Assembly (NCBI RefSeq): GCF_004136555.1
Contig: NZ_NOIT01000008.1
Span: forward strand, 1 to 64,000
Length of the DNA stretch: 64,000 nt
Direction: 5' to 3'
From: Kocuria carniphila
GTDB lineage: Bacteria; Actinomycetota; Actinomycetes; Actinomycetales; Micrococcaceae
How positions within the stretch are numbered: position 1 is the stretch's first letter; each line of letters starts with the position of its first letter. Shown in pieces: positions 34,543-44,154 of the stretch. Below the pieces are notes generated by a model, which had not been told where the DNA came from, made no database searches, and saw nothing but the letters and a program-made list of their open reading frames with translations. A program made the position numbers and the translations under genes.

Positions 34543-36030
34543 ATGCCATTCGACCCGAAAGAGCCCGCCACAGGGCCCATGCCCACGTACGAGGATCGGG
34601 GTGACGAGGGGTACAAGAAGTCCCTCGGTAACTTCCAGATCCAGATGATCGCCATTGGCGGCGCCATCGGTGTGGGCCTGTTCCTCGGAATCGGGCAACG
34701 TCTGGCCACCGCCGGGCCGGCCCTGGTGCTGTCCTACCTGGTCGTCTCCGTGGTCGTCTACCTGCTCATGCGAGCACTGGGCGAAATGGTGATCTACCGG
34801 CCCACCACCGGCGCGTGGGTGTCTTACGCCCGAGAGTTCGTCTCCGACCGCTTCGCTTACATGACCGGTTGGATCTACGTGGTGCTGGCCGCAGTGGCCG
34901 GCGTGGGCGAGATTGCGGCGCTCGCCGTGTACGTGCAGTTCTGGTGGCCGGAGATCCCGGGCTGGATCCCGTCCCTGGTCGCGGCACTCGTGATAGTCGG
35001 CTGTAACCTGCTCAGCGTGAAGCTCTACGGCTTCATCGAGACCTGGGCCGCCATGATCAAGGTGCTGGCCATCCTGTTGTTCCTGATTGCGGGCATCATC
35101 CTGGTGGTTGCCGGTGACATCTTCAATGCCCCCACCGTGGCTTCTGTTTCCAACCTGTGGTCGGAGGGCTTCGCAACGAGTGGCGTCCTGGCCCTGGTGG
35201 TCGTGATGTCCGGTGTGGTCTTCTCGTACTCCGCCATTGAGATCGTGGGCGTCTCCGCTGGTGAAGCCAAGGACCCCGAGCGCTCCATGCCCCGCGCCAT
35301 CAACTCCGTGGTACTGCGTATTGCACTGTTCTACATCGGCTCCATCCTGGTGCTGTCCATGCTGTTGCCCACCCAGCAGTACTCGGGCAACGAGTCACCG
35401 TTCGTGACCGCACTGGGCTCGCTGAACATCCCGGCGCTCGCGGGCATCATGAACTTCGTGGTGTTGACCGCCGCTATTTCTGGCGTGAATGCAACCCTCT
35501 ACGCGTGCGTGCGTCTGCTTCGTAACCTCGCAGCCCACGGTCAGGCGCCCCGCGTCACGGCCACGGTGTCCAAGCGCGGTGTGCCCTCCGGTGCACTGAT
35601 CTGCCTGCTCGGTTTCTACCTGTTGGGCATCATCCTGATTTACGCACTGGGTGCTGCTTCCGCATTCGAGGTCGTGTTGAGCGCATGCGCGGTGTTCATC
35701 CTGTTCGGCTGGATCTCGATCTTCGTCTCGCACATCGGCTACCGCCGCAAGGTAGCCCGTGGCGAAGCGCATGCCGTCAATTTCCGCATGCCCGGCGCTC
35801 CGGTCACCAACTACATCTGCTTGGCGTTCCTCATCATTGTGGCGCTGTACATCATGTTCGATTTCAGCAACCCGCACTGGTACTACAGCCTGATCGCCGG
35901 CGTGGTGATCGTGGTGGGCACCACCATTGGCTTCAGCGCGTCCAAGCGCAGTGTGGCCAAGAACGGTCTGCCTGATCTCGGCCCGTTCGCGTCGCACGAA
36001 GAAGAGCCCCTGGACCCGGTCCAGCGTTAA
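34543..36030 (+). CDS. APC-family amino-acid permease (AAT subgroup, AnsP/AroP/GabP-like)
   Basis: Amino-acid:proton symporter in the cytoplasmic membrane, 495 residues and 12 membrane segments. FQIQMIAIGGAIGVGLFLGI is the first helix; MRALGEMVIYRPTTGAWVSY and AREFVSDRFAYMTGWIY are typical of the AAT subgroup that includes asparagine, aromatic amino-acid and GABA permeases. ATG at 34543 is chosen because AGGAG lies 6 nt upstream; an ATG at 34498 would add 15 polar residues. First of a run of four genes (permease, rhodanese, pheA, GntP-type permease). Substrate unknown. Confidence 0.88.
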   Translation: MPFDPKEPATGPMPTYEDRGDEGYKKSLGNFQIQMIAIGGAIGVGLFLGIGQRLATAGPALVLSYLVVSVVVYLLMRALGEMVIYRPTTGAWVSYAREFVSDRFAYMTGWIYVVLAAVAGVGEIAALAVYVQFWWPEIPGWIPSLVAALVIVGCNLLSVKLYGFIETWAAMIKVLAILLFLIAGIILVVAGDIFNAPTVASVSNLWSEGFATSGVLALVVVMSGVVFSYSAIEIVGVSAGEAKDPERSMPRAINSVVLRIALFYIGSILVLSMLLPTQQYSGNESPFVTALGSLNIPALAGIMNFVVLTAAISGVNATLYACVRLLRNLAAHGQAPRVTATVSKRGVPSGALICLLGFYLLGIILIYALGAASAFEVVLSACAVFILFGWISIFVSHIGYRRKVARGEAHAVNFRMPGAPVTNYICLAFLIIVALYIMFDFSNPHWYYSLIAGVVIVVGTTIGFSASKRSVAKNGLPDLGPFASHEEEPLDPVQR

Positions 36031-36073
36031 GGTGGAGGCGGATCAATTTTCCGCTTCTGAGTTCGGAGGAACC

Positions 36074-36409
36074 ATGGACAACGTGAACAATCTGCCGTCC
36101 GCGTCCGTTGAGGACATTCCCCAGGGCGCACCCGTCCTGGACGTCCGCGAGCAGGACGAATGGGATGCCGGCCACATTGACGGCGCTCAGCACCTGCCGC
36201 TGTCCCAGCTGGCCGAGCGCACCGGCGAGGTTCCGGTGGATGAAGATGTCTACGTCATCTGCCGTTCCGGCGGACGTTCGTTGAAGGCCACCGCCTACCT
36301 CGCGCAGTACGGATTCGACCCCGTCAACGTGTTGGGCGGAATGGGCGCGTGGGCGGATGCCGATAAGCCCCTGGTTTCCGAAAACGGCGAAACTCCGCGC
36401 GTCCTGTGA
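36074..36409 (+). CDS. Rhodanese-like domain protein
   Basis: Single-domain rhodanese, 111 residues, a sulfur carrier or sulfurtransferase in the cytoplasm. LDVREQDEWDAGHIDGAQHL is the CH2A-like motif and the active-site loop is CRSGGRS with the catalytic cysteine; GGMGAWADADKPL is the C-terminal signature. GGAGG precedes the ATG. Its stop overlaps the pheA GTG (GTGA), so the two are translated together; why a rhodanese is coupled to prephenate dehydratase is unclear. Confidence 0.9.
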   Translation: MDNVNNLPSASVEDIPQGAPVLDVREQDEWDAGHIDGAQHLPLSQLAERTGEVPVDEDVYVICRSGGRSLKATAYLAQYGFDPVNVLGGMGAWADADKPLVSENGETPRVL

Positions 36410-37410
36410 ACGCGGCAGTTTCCGGCGTGGCCTCGGGTCCCCTTGCGGACTCGGGGCCACGCCCGCGTCGGTTTGCTTTTCTCGGGCCCGAGGGCACCTT
36501 CACGGAGGCCGCTCTCATGCAGGTTCCGGGTGCTCGAGAATCCGAGCGGATTCCCATGGCCTCCGTTCCGTCCGCTCTCGCGGCCGTGCGCGAGGGCACC
36601 GTGGACGCCGCGGTGGTTCCCATCGAGAATTCGGTCGAGGGCGGTGTGACGGCCACCCTTGACGACGTCGCTTCGGGCGCCGAGCTTCGCATCCTCCAGG
36701 AGATCCTGGTCCCCATTCAGTTCACGCTGGTGGCGCCGGGGGAGCTGCCCTTGGATCAGATCCACTCCATCTCCACCCATAGCCACGCCTGGGCGCAGAT
36801 CCGCGGGTGGGTTGAACAGAATATCCCGGGCGTGGAATATGTCGCGGCGTCATCCACGGCGGCCTCGGCCGTCGCTTTCCTGGACGGTCACGGCGGTACC
36901 AGCTCCGAAGGTGTCAGCTATGACGCTGCGGTGTGCTCGCCCGTCGTCGTCGATCGGCATCCCGAACTGACCGTGCTGGCCGAGAACATCGGTGACAACA
37001 AAAATGCCGTCACACGTTTCATCCTGGTGGCCAGGCCCGATGCAACCATGCCCAAACCCACCGGCGCGGATAAAACCTCGGTGGTGATTCCGCTGTGGCA
37101 GGATCGTGCCGGAGCGCTCATGGAGATCCTTGAGCAGTTCGCCACTCGCGGGGTGAACCTGTCCCGCATTGAATCCCGGCCCACCGGAAGTCACCTGGGT
37201 GACTACTTCTTCAGTGTGGACGTCGACGGTCATATTCAGGACGACCGCGTGGCGGATGCGCTGATGGGCGTTCGGCGTATGTGCCCGCGCACCCGATTCC
37301 TGGGTTCCTATCCGCGAGCAGATCAGCGAGTCATCGAGGTTGCCAAACAACACTCGGATGCCGCGTTTATTCAGGCCCGATCCTGGGTCGATCACTTGAG
37401 AGGACAATAG
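36406..37410 (+). CDS. pheA: Prephenate dehydratase
   Basis: Converts prephenate to phenylpyruvate in phenylalanine synthesis; 334 residues. The catalytic domain begins with FAFLGPEGTFTEAAL (about residues 24-38), contains VVPIENSVEGGVTATLDD and the TRF motif (AVTRFILV). A C-terminal ACT domain (about 224-300) with SRIESRPTG mediates feedback control by phenylalanine. No chorismate-mutase domain is fused. The first 23 residues are a non-conserved tail. Start GTG overlaps the rhodanese stop. Confidence 0.95.
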   Translation: MNAAVSGVASGPLADSGPRPRRFAFLGPEGTFTEAALMQVPGARESERIPMASVPSALAAVREGTVDAAVVPIENSVEGGVTATLDDVASGAELRILQEILVPIQFTLVAPGELPLDQIHSISTHSHAWAQIRGWVEQNIPGVEYVAASSTAASAVAFLDGHGGTSSEGVSYDAAVCSPVVVDRHPELTVLAENIGDNKNAVTRFILVARPDATMPKPTGADKTSVVIPLWQDRAGALMEILEQFATRGVNLSRIESRPTGSHLGDYFFSVDVDGHIQDDRVADALMGVRRMCPRTRFLGSYPRADQRVIEVAKQHSDAAFIQARSWVDHLRGQ

Positions 37411-37415
37411 CCGCC

Positions 37416-38810
37416 ATGGAAATCGAAGGCTGGAGTCAAACCCTCACAGCGGGTCCCCTGCTGTTGATCGCAGCCGCGGCGATCGCCGTGCTGCTGGTGC
37501 TCATCATCAAGCTGCGCGTTCACGCGTTCCTTGCACTCATCATCATTTCCGCGCTGACCGCGTTCGCCACGGGTATCCCCACCGGCGAAGTGGTTCCGGT
37601 GTTGCTGTTCGGCTTCGGCAACACCCTGGCCAGCGTGGCTCTGCTCGTGGGCCTGGGCGCGATGCTCGGCCGCTTGCTGGAAACCTCCGGCGGTGCCCAG
37701 GTGCTCGCGGACAGGCTCATCGGAATTTTCGGGGAGAAGCGCGCCCCACTCGCCCTGGGTGTGGCGTCACTGCTGTTCGGCTTCCCGATCTTCTTCGACG
37801 CCGGCCTGGTGGTCATGCTTCCGGTGGTCTTCTCCGTGGCGCGTCGCCTGGGCGGGAGCGTGTTGACCTACGCGCTGCCGGCCGTGGGTGCGTTCTCCGT
37901 GATGCACGTGTTCCTGCCGCCCCACCCGGGTCCGGTGACCGCGGCGACCTTCTTCGAGGCGAACGTCGGCTACATCATCCTGGTCGGCCTGGTCTGCGCC
38001 ATCCCCGCGTGGTACCTCTCGTCCTACCTGTTCGGCAAGGTCATGGGGCGCAAGATCAACCTCCCCGTGCCCAGCATCCTGGGCGAGGCCGAGAACGTGA
38101 AGAACCCGCCGTCGGTCGGCCTGGTCATCATGCTCCTGTTGCTGCCCATGCTGTTGATCTTCCTCAACACCGGCCTGGGTACCTTGGCCAACTCCGGCGC
38201 CGTCTCGGAGGACACGGCCGGTCGGGGTTGGTACGAGTTGCTGCGCGCCATCGGTGAGACACCCATTGCCCTGACCATCACACTGATCATTGCGGCCCTG
38301 ACCATCGGTAAGGTCCGCGGCATGAGCGGTTCCGCGATCGAGAAGACGTTCGAGTCCGCGCTCGGCCCCGTTTGCTCGGTCATCCTGATCACCGGTGCCG
38401 GTGGCATGTTCGGCGGTGTGCTGCGTACCTCGGGAATCGGCGACGCCATGGAGAACGTGCTCTCGAACCTGGGTATCCCCGTGATCCTGGCAGGCTTCAT
38501 CATCGCCGCCGTGATGCGCGTTGCTCAGGGTTCGGCCACGGTCGCGCTGACCACCGCGGCCGGACTGGTGGCTCCCGCCGTGCTCGCCGGTGATTACAAC
38601 GCGATGCAGCTGGCGGCCATGGTGGTTGCCGTGGCCGCCGGTTCCGTGGTGCTGTCCCACGTCAACGACTCCGGCTTCTGGCTGGTCGGTCGCTTCCTCG
38701 AAATGGACGTCAAGACGACCTTTAAGACCTGGACGGTACTGGAAACCATCATCGGTGTGGTGGGCTTCGCCATCGCCGCGGCGATCTTCGGTCTCGCCGG
38801 CGTAGCCTAG
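37416..38810 (+). CDS. Gluconate permease, GntP family
   Basis: Gluconate or related sugar-acid:H+ symporter, 464 residues with about 12-14 membrane segments. Conserved stretches include LGAMLGRLLETSGGAQVLAD, FPIFFDAGLVVMLPVVFSVA and QGSATVALTTAAG. The ATG lies 5 bases after the pheA stop, so it is co-transcribed with an aromatic amino-acid gene. No gluconate kinase or other gluconate gene is in the window, so the true substrate may differ (family members also carry glycerate, fructuronate or serine). Confidence 0.9.
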   Translation: MEIEGWSQTLTAGPLLLIAAAAIAVLLVLIIKLRVHAFLALIIISALTAFATGIPTGEVVPVLLFGFGNTLASVALLVGLGAMLGRLLETSGGAQVLADRLIGIFGEKRAPLALGVASLLFGFPIFFDAGLVVMLPVVFSVARRLGGSVLTYALPAVGAFSVMHVFLPPHPGPVTAATFFEANVGYIILVGLVCAIPAWYLSSYLFGKVMGRKINLPVPSILGEAENVKNPPSVGLVIMLLLLPMLLIFLNTGLGTLANSGAVSEDTAGRGWYELLRAIGETPIALTITLIIAALTIGKVRGMSGSAIEKTFESALGPVCSVILITGAGGMFGGVLRTSGIGDAMENVLSNLGIPVILAGFIIAAVMRVAQGSATVALTTAAGLVAPAVLAGDYNAMQLAAMVVAVAAGSVVLSHVNDSGFWLVGRFLEMDVKTTFKTWTVLETIIGVVGFAIAAAIFGLAGVA

Positions 38811-38829
38811 CCGCCACGTTCACCCAAAA

Positions 38830-38900
38830 CGACGCCGCCGCGTCCCCTTCTCTTCCGGCCCCCGGGCCGGGTGCAAGAAGTGGGGGATGCGGCGGCGTCG
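38830..38900. terminator. Large bidirectional terminator between the GntP-type and lipid kinase genes
   Basis: Outer arms CGACGCCGCCGCGTCCCC / GGGGATGCGGCGGCGTCG (18 bp, one wobble), then CTTCT / AGAAG and an inner CCGGCCC / GGGCCGG. It makes one long near-continuous stem between convergent genes. Confidence 0.85.
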
Positions 38901-39018
38901 TCGTAGGTGGGCACCTCTGAATCGGCGGTGCGACTCTGGTTTCTTGCTGGCCGCAACATGATCAACGGTGCGACCACAAAATCGCGATCTTTTGGCCCTA
39001 CCGTCGATCAGGGTGCGT

Positions 39019-40011
39019 TCAGATCTTGTCCGGATCCGCGGCGTCGATGACCGGGGCCTCGGGCTCGTCCAGATCGGCCATGGAGGGTGCCACGCGCACG
39101 CGCAGGGAGCGGGGGAACACCTCGGATTCGAAGGCCTTGATCTTACCCAGCGAATCACCGTCGATCTCGGACTCGGTGGCATCCCAGAACTCCACGCGCA
39201 CGTGCTTGCCGCGGTGGAAATCGATTACGGGCAGGTCGTGGGTGTGGCGGAAGAGGACCTTGGCGGCCATGCGGGCCCAGCCGAGCATGCTGCGGGGGCT
39301 CATGACGACAAGGTCCAGAACGCCGTCGTCGAGTTTGGCGTCCGGAACCAGGACCATGCCGCCGGTGAGTTCGCCGCAGTTGCACACCATGACGGAGCGG
39401 GAGCGGGCGGATTCCCACTCGCCGCCGTCCACCTGGAAACGGGCCCAACCGGGGCGGTTGAACAGGTGACGGGCACCGGCCTCGCCATAGGCGACCCAGC
39501 CGACCATGTCCTTGAGGTCGTCCTTGGTGTCCGCCATGATCTGTGCATCGAAGCCACCGCCGCCCATGACCAAGAAACGGTTCTTGTCTGTGGTGCCGTC
39601 CTCGCGTTCCACGTTGAAGGACACCGTGTCGATGGATTTTTCGGAACCGAACAAGGCCACGTCCACGCACTGGCGCGGATCGGCCAAATTGGCACCCAAG
39701 TTGCGGGCCAGCAGGTTGCCGGTGCCCAGGGGAACGAGCCCCAGGGCGGTATCGGTCCCGGCCAGCGTTTCGGCCACGGCTCGCACGGTGCCGTCGCCGC
39801 CTGCGGCAAGGACCACGTCCGCGCCGTCCTCGACGGCGCGCCGGGCCATGGAGTATCCGGGATCGTCTTCTTCGGTGAGGTAGAACTCAGGATCGGACCA
39901 GCCGCCCTTGCGGCATGCCAGGATCACGGCGTCTCGGGCCTCATCGGCTTGGAGCTTGATCGGGTTGAGCACCACAGCAACACGCTGCGGCACCAGAGAA
40001 TTGGTGCGCAC
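39019..40011 (-). CDS. Diacylglycerol/lipid kinase family protein (YegS/DagK-like)
   Basis: Soluble lipid kinase using ATP to phosphorylate diacylglycerol or a related lipid; 330 residues. The catalytic signature is [13 protein letters not shown] (about residues 68-80), followed by [16 protein letters not shown] and [10 protein letters not shown], all typical of the DAGKc fold. Start is GTG at 40011 with only a weak purine stretch upstream. Divergent from serS. Confidence 0.9.
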   Translation of the reverse strand: MRTNSLVPQRVAVVLNPIKLQADEARDAVILACRKGGWSDPEFYLTEEDDPGYSMARRAVEDGADVVLAAGGDGTVRAVAETLAGTDTALGLVPLGTGNLLARNLGANLADPRQCVDVALFGSEKSIDTVSFNVEREDGTTDKNRFLVMGGGGFDAQIMADTKDDLKDMVGWVAYGEAGARHLFNRPGWARFQVDGGEWESARSRSVMVCNCGELTGGMVLVPDAKLDDGVLDLVVMSPRSMLGWARMAAKVLFRHTHDLPVIDFHRGKHVRVEFWDATESEIDGDSLGKIKAFESEVFPRSLRVRVAPSMADLDEPEAPVIDAADPDKI

Positions 40012-40126
40012 GGGAGTCTTTCTCGGTAGGAGGAACAGTCACCTGTTTACCAGGGGCAGTCTACGGTCGCCAGCTTGGTGTGAGCCACGCGCGGCAGCGG
40101 GTTCCGCGTCACCCTGCGGCGTTCGC

Positions 40127-40139
40127 TACCCTGGAACGG
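40127..40139 (+). promoter_or_regulatory. Probable leaderless promoter -10 element of serS
   Basis: TACCCT at 40127-40132 is followed by GGAACG and the GTG of serS at 40139, the same layout as at 11401. Confidence 0.55.
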
Positions 40140-41443
40140 TGATCGATATCAATGAGCTGCGCGCCCACCCCGACCTGTTCCGTGCTTCCCAGAAAGCCCG
40201 CGAGGCCGACGAGAGCCTGGTGGATCGAATTCTCGATGCCGACGCTCAGCGCCGGACGGCCATCACCGAGTTCGAGAACCTCCGCGCGGAGCAGAACGCG
40301 TTCGGCAAGAAGGTCGCCAAGGCGCAGGGTGAGGAGAAGCAGGAATTGCTCGCCCAGGTCAAGCAGCTCGCCGCGGACGTCAAGGCCACGCAGGCCACCG
40401 CCGACGCCGCTCAGCAGACTCAGCAGGCGCTGCTCGCCCAGCTGCCCAATTTGGTGGAAGAGGGCGTGCCTTCCGGTGGCGAAGAAGACTTCACGGTGCT
40501 GCGCATCGAGGGTACCCCGCGCGATTTCGCGGCCGAAGGATTCGAGCCGAAAGACCACCTGGAAATCGCCGAACTGCTCGATGGAATCGACATGGAACGC
40601 GGGGCCAAGGTCTCCGGCTCCCGGTTCTACTTCCTCAAGCGTGACATCGCCCGCCTGGAGAACGCACTGTTGCTCGCGGCCCAGGACCTGGCGCTGGACA
40701 ACGGATTCATTCCCATGACCACACCCAACCTGGTGCGCCCCGAGGTCATGAGCGGCACCGGCTTCGATGTGGAACACGACGACGAGATCTACCGCGTGGA
40801 GAAGGACGACCTCTACCTGGTCGGCACCTCCGAGGTGGCCCTGGCCGGCTATCACATGGATGAGATCCTGGATCTCTCGGACGGTCCGCTGCGCTACGCC
40901 GGGTGGTCCTCGTGCTACCGCCGCGAGGCAGGATCGGGCGGTAAGGACACCCGCGGCATCATCCGCGTGCATCAGTTCAACAAACTGGAGATGTTCGTCT
41001 ACTGCACCCAGGACCAGGCCGCCGCCGAGCACGAACGGCTGCTGGCGTGGGAGGAGCAGATGTTGCAGGCCTGCGGTCTCAGCTACCGCGTGATCGACAC
41101 TGCCGCCGGTGATCTGGGGACATCGGCCGCCCGCAAGTTCGACTGCGAAGCGTGGGTACCCACCCAGGGCCGTTACCGCGAGCTGACCTCGACCTCCAAC
41201 TGCACCACCTATCAGGCCCGCCGTCTGAACATCCGCGAGCGCCTGCCGGAAACCACGGGCGCGGACGGCAAACCCAAGAAGGCGGGCACGCGCGCCGTCG
41301 CCACCCTCAACGGCACGTTGGCGACCACTCGCTGGATTGTGGCGATCCTCGAGACCCACCAGCAGCAGGACGGTTCCGTGGTGATTCCCGAGATTCTGCG
41401 CCCTTACATGCGCGGTCAGGACATGATGCGCCCGGTGAACTGA
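40139..41443 (+). CDS. serS: Seryl-tRNA synthetase
   Basis: Charges tRNA-Ser; class II, 434 residues. [20 protein letters not shown] starts the N-terminal coiled-coil arm (about 30-110) that grips the tRNA long variable arm. Class II motif 1 lies around [17 protein letters not shown], motif 2 in [15 protein letters not shown] with HQFNKLEMF, and motif 3 in [15 protein letters not shown]. The start is GTG; the frame is open further upstream but the family begins here and a TACCCT element lies 6 nt upstream. Monocistronic or followed by the HAD gene. Confidence 0.96.
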   Translation: MIDINELRAHPDLFRASQKAREADESLVDRILDADAQRRTAITEFENLRAEQNAFGKKVAKAQGEEKQELLAQVKQLAADVKATQATADAAQQTQQALLAQLPNLVEEGVPSGGEEDFTVLRIEGTPRDFAAEGFEPKDHLEIAELLDGIDMERGAKVSGSRFYFLKRDIARLENALLLAAQDLALDNGFIPMTTPNLVRPEVMSGTGFDVEHDDEIYRVEKDDLYLVGTSEVALAGYHMDEILDLSDGPLRYAGWSSCYRREAGSGGKDTRGIIRVHQFNKLEMFVYCTQDQAAAEHERLLAWEEQMLQACGLSYRVIDTAAGDLGTSAARKFDCEAWVPTQGRYRELTSTSNCTTYQARRLNIRERLPETTGADGKPKKAGTRAVATLNGTLATTRWIVAILETHQQQDGSVVIPEILRPYMRGQDMMRPVN

Positions 41444-41515
41444 CGCGCCGGGGAGTTCATGCGCCCTTAACCGTGTGGTCTGCGTCGTGTCATGAGCAGC
41501 TGGTGGTGTGACACC

Positions 41516-42436
41516 ATGACTGTTATGACTGAAACACAGGCTGGCATCGATGACCGGCAGCAAGCACAACTGAAATCAGCGGCGGATACGCTTCCCCCCA
41601 CCAAGGTTCAGCCCGTTCGTACGGGTTCCTGGACCAAGGAGGAAGGGGTCAAGTATCTCGTTGCCCTGGACGTCGACGGCACCCTGGTGGACCACGACGG
41701 AAAAATGTCCCGCGCCGTAAAGGACACCGCCCGCGCAGTGGTCGCGGCGGGTCACCACGTGGTGATCTCGACCGGCCGCTCCATGGGCGCAACACTCCCC
41801 GTGATCCGGCAGGTACACATGGAGTCCGGCTTTGCCGTGTGCTCCAACGGCGGCATCACACTGCGACTCGATCCGGAACTCGAGAACCACTACGAAGTGG
41901 TGGACCGGGTCAGCTTCGACCCGTCATCCGCGCTGGAAGCACTGGCCGATAAACTGCCCACCGCCAAGTTCGCACTCGAGGGTGAGGACGGAACGTTTTA
42001 TTCGACCGAGCGGTTCCAGGACTCGTCCTTCGGCATCGAGGCGATCGGCGTGGATCTGAAGACCCTGTCCGAAACACCGGCGGTCCGGTTGGTCGTCTAC
42101 AGCGCCAACGACACCCCTGAAGAGTTCGGAAAGGTGATCGACGAGGCCGGTCTGCACGGCGTGACCTATTCCGTGGGTTGGTCCTCGTGGCTGGACGTGG
42201 CCGCCAACGGAGTGTCCAAGGCGAGCGCGCTGGAGCAGATCCGGCGCCAGTTGAACGTGGATCCCGCGCACACGATTGCCATGGGCGACGGTCGCAACGA
42301 CATCGAGATGCTCGACTGGGCCGCCCGCGGGGTGGCCATGGGACAGGCTCCCGACGAAGTGGCCGAGGTGTGCCACGAGGTCACCACCACGGTCTACGAG
42401 GACGGCGCGGCGCGCATCCTGCAGACGCTGCTCTGA
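41516..42436 (+). CDS. HAD-superfamily phosphatase, Cof type
   Basis: Cytoplasmic phosphatase of the Cof subfamily (class IIB cap), about 306 residues. Motif I is ALDVDGTLVD near residue 46, motif II STGRSM, and motif IV MGDGRNDIEML near residue 260. The cap domain lies between. Typical substrates are sugar phosphates or flavin mononucleotide; none can be chosen here. Start is ATG 41516 or 41525, without a clear ribosome-binding site. The neighbour of serS in many actinobacteria is such a gene. Confidence 0.88.
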   Translation: MTVMTETQAGIDDRQQAQLKSAADTLPPTKVQPVRTGSWTKEEGVKYLVALDVDGTLVDHDGKMSRAVKDTARAVVAAGHHVVISTGRSMGATLPVIRQVHMESGFAVCSNGGITLRLDPELENHYEVVDRVSFDPSSALEALADKLPTAKFALEGEDGTFYSTERFQDSSFGIEAIGVDLKTLSETPAVRLVVYSANDTPEEFGKVIDEAGLHGVTYSVGWSSWLDVAANGVSKASALEQIRRQLNVDPAHTIAMGDGRNDIEMLDWAARGVAMGQAPDEVAEVCHEVTTTVYEDGAARILQTLL

Positions 42437-42506
42437 GCCCAGACACTGCTCCGCTGCACCGGGTTCAACCGCATGAATCCGGGCAGCGAGCTGCGATACT
42501 GAGAAC

Positions 42507-43127
42507 GTGTTTGTGATGACATTGACTCAGCGCGTGGAGGACAGCTCCCGGCCCAGTACCGACACCGACCGTGAACTCACGCGCGAGTTGAGCGATCTGA
42601 ACACCAGTGCGCCGTTCCAACCCACCGGGCCCGGTGAGGTCCGTGGGTTGACCGAAGACCCGAACGCCGCCGTGAGCGCGACCATGATCGCCCTGCGCGA
42701 GGACCGTTATGCGGTGGCCATCGGCGTGGGAGAAGTGTTCTTGACCCGGGTGACCGATCCGGAGGGGCGCTTGGCGGTCGCCGCGGACGGCGCGGGCATG
42801 CTCTACGGGCACGAGGCCGCAGCGACCCAACGCCTCGGTGAACGAGTGGCCGTGCGCGTGTGCGCGGCCGACCCGCAATCCGCGGCCGAGGCCCAGGCCG
42901 TGCTTAAACTCGTGGGAAGAATCGTCAGCGTGCGCAGTGACGCCGAATGGCGCGTGGTGGATCTGCTGACACCCGGCGCGAGGGGGCAACAGAAGGACGT
43001 GGCCGCTCAACTGGGCATCACCCCGCAGGCCGTTTCCAAAGCCGTGGTGCGCTCACTATGGAACGAAGAATGGGAAGCCCGTCCCGCCGCTGCCACGCTC
43101 TTGCAGCGGTGCGCCGAACAGTTCTAG
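42507..43127 (+). CDS. Helix-turn-helix domain protein of unknown function
   Basis: 206 residues. The first 150 or so residues form an alpha/beta region without a motif that could be recognised. The C-terminal part contains a clear helix-turn-helix: QQKDVAAQLGITPQAVSKAV (about 164-183), as in MarR or sigma-4-like proteins, suggesting DNA binding. Start GTG at 42507. It follows the HAD phosphatase by 70 bases in the same direction. Possibly a transcriptional regulator; function unknown. Confidence 0.7.
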   Translation: MFVMTLTQRVEDSSRPSTDTDRELTRELSDLNTSAPFQPTGPGEVRGLTEDPNAAVSATMIALREDRYAVAIGVGEVFLTRVTDPEGRLAVAADGAGMLYGHEAAATQRLGERVAVRVCAADPQSAAEAQAVLKLVGRIVSVRSDAEWRVVDLLTPGARGQQKDVAAQLGITPQAVSKAVVRSLWNEEWEARPAAATLLQRCAEQF

Positions 43128-43208
43128 CCGACCGTGCCTTGGTTCGCCGCCGGTGACCGGCGCTCCAGCCGTCACTACCGAAGTGCGCTCGGGCCCGAGC
43201 TCATCCGT

Positions 43209-44108
43209 TCACCACCACACGTCCACGGAATAGCCACGCTCGGTCAGGGCGTACTCCAGCTCCGCGGCGCACTCCATGGGAAGGCGCAGCGATCCCAGGA
43301 CGTCCATCGGATCGAAATACCCGGTCAGCCACGAGAAGGCGGAGTGCGTGCCGCTGAGCTCCTCGCAGAGGGCGACCACCTGATCCAGACGCTCCGGAGT
43401 TGTCAGCACCCAGAATGACTCCACATCCGTGAGTTGAAAGAGACCCACCCAGGGATACTGTTCCCCGGTCTCGTGGGCCTCGTCCCACGCGACACCGCTC
43501 GCTCGAGAGGGTGAAGACGGAGCGGAGGCCTCGGAACCACCGGCCTCGGTGGACCCGTCCGATGATGCGGGGGCCCAGATCCAACCACCCGGTGCGGCGG
43601 GCCCCAGGGCCGGTGCGAGCGGGTCCAGTTCCCACCGGGGAGCATGAGCCAACCAGTCCGGGACACTGGGCGGGAACATGGGGCCGTCCGCGGGGGAGGG
43701 CCATTGCTCGGACCAGGTGGCCCAACTTCCGGCATTGAGCCGGTCCCAGAACATCTGGGCGGGCAGTTGCACGGAGAGCTCCGTCACGCTGGTGTGGGAA
43801 CGGACCCAGGGCGAGGGCGCATCGAGAATCGGATCCTGGAGCGCTTCATTCGTGTACGGGCGGGCCACGATGTCCGTGTGGATGGCCGGTGAAACGTGCG
43901 GGTCGACACCGGCGGCCGCGAGCAATTTCTGCGCTGCCGTGACCAGACGGACGGTCCCGAGCAACTGCGTCGAGGCGCTGCCGTGGAACACATACACGCG
44001 CTCGTAAGGCGCAGGTTGTGAGCCAAGCACGGAGATCACCTCGAACGGGCGGGCGGGGCGGGCGGACGGAGCGCCACCGCACGTGGTCTGCGGGGTGCTC
44101 AAAACCAT
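43209..44108 (-). CDS. Hypothetical protein, unrecognised family
   Basis: About 299 residues; no known motif was recognised. The N-terminal part (EVISVLGSQPAPYERVYVFH) is alpha/beta-like; the middle (about 175-215) is a low-complexity Gly/Ala/Ser/Pro stretch; the C-terminal part (FWVLTTPERLDQVVALCEEL to ALTERGYSVDVWW) is again compact and Trp-rich. No signal peptide or membrane segment. Coding character is supported by length, codon use and the absence of a better frame. ATG at 44108 with GGTGGG just before it, or GTG at 44129. Its upstream region carries the terminator of the candidate small RNA. Confidence 0.65.
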   Translation of the reverse strand: MVLSTPQTTCGGAPSARPARPFEVISVLGSQPAPYERVYVFHGSASTQLLGTVRLVTAAQKLLAAAGVDPHVSPAIHTDIVARPYTNEALQDPILDAPSPWVRSHTSVTELSVQLPAQMFWDRLNAGSWATWSEQWPSPADGPMFPPSVPDWLAHAPRWELDPLAPALGPAAPGGWIWAPASSDGSTEAGGSEASAPSSPSRASGVAWDEAHETGEQYPWVGLFQLTDVESFWVLTTPERLDQVVALCEELSGTHSAFSWLTGYFDPMDVLGSLRLPMECAAELEYALTERGYSVDVWW

Positions 44109-44154
44109 CCCACCACAACCCACCGACACGCATAGGCCGCCGAACGGTCACGTT

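Noticed and set aside
43148-43200. Palindromes between the helix-turn-helix gene and the convergent hypothetical gene as a terminator
   Set aside because: CGCCGGT-G-ACCGGCG and GCTCGGGCCCGAGC are perfect but leave no room for a loop and lack T-runs; possibly a weak terminator, not called.
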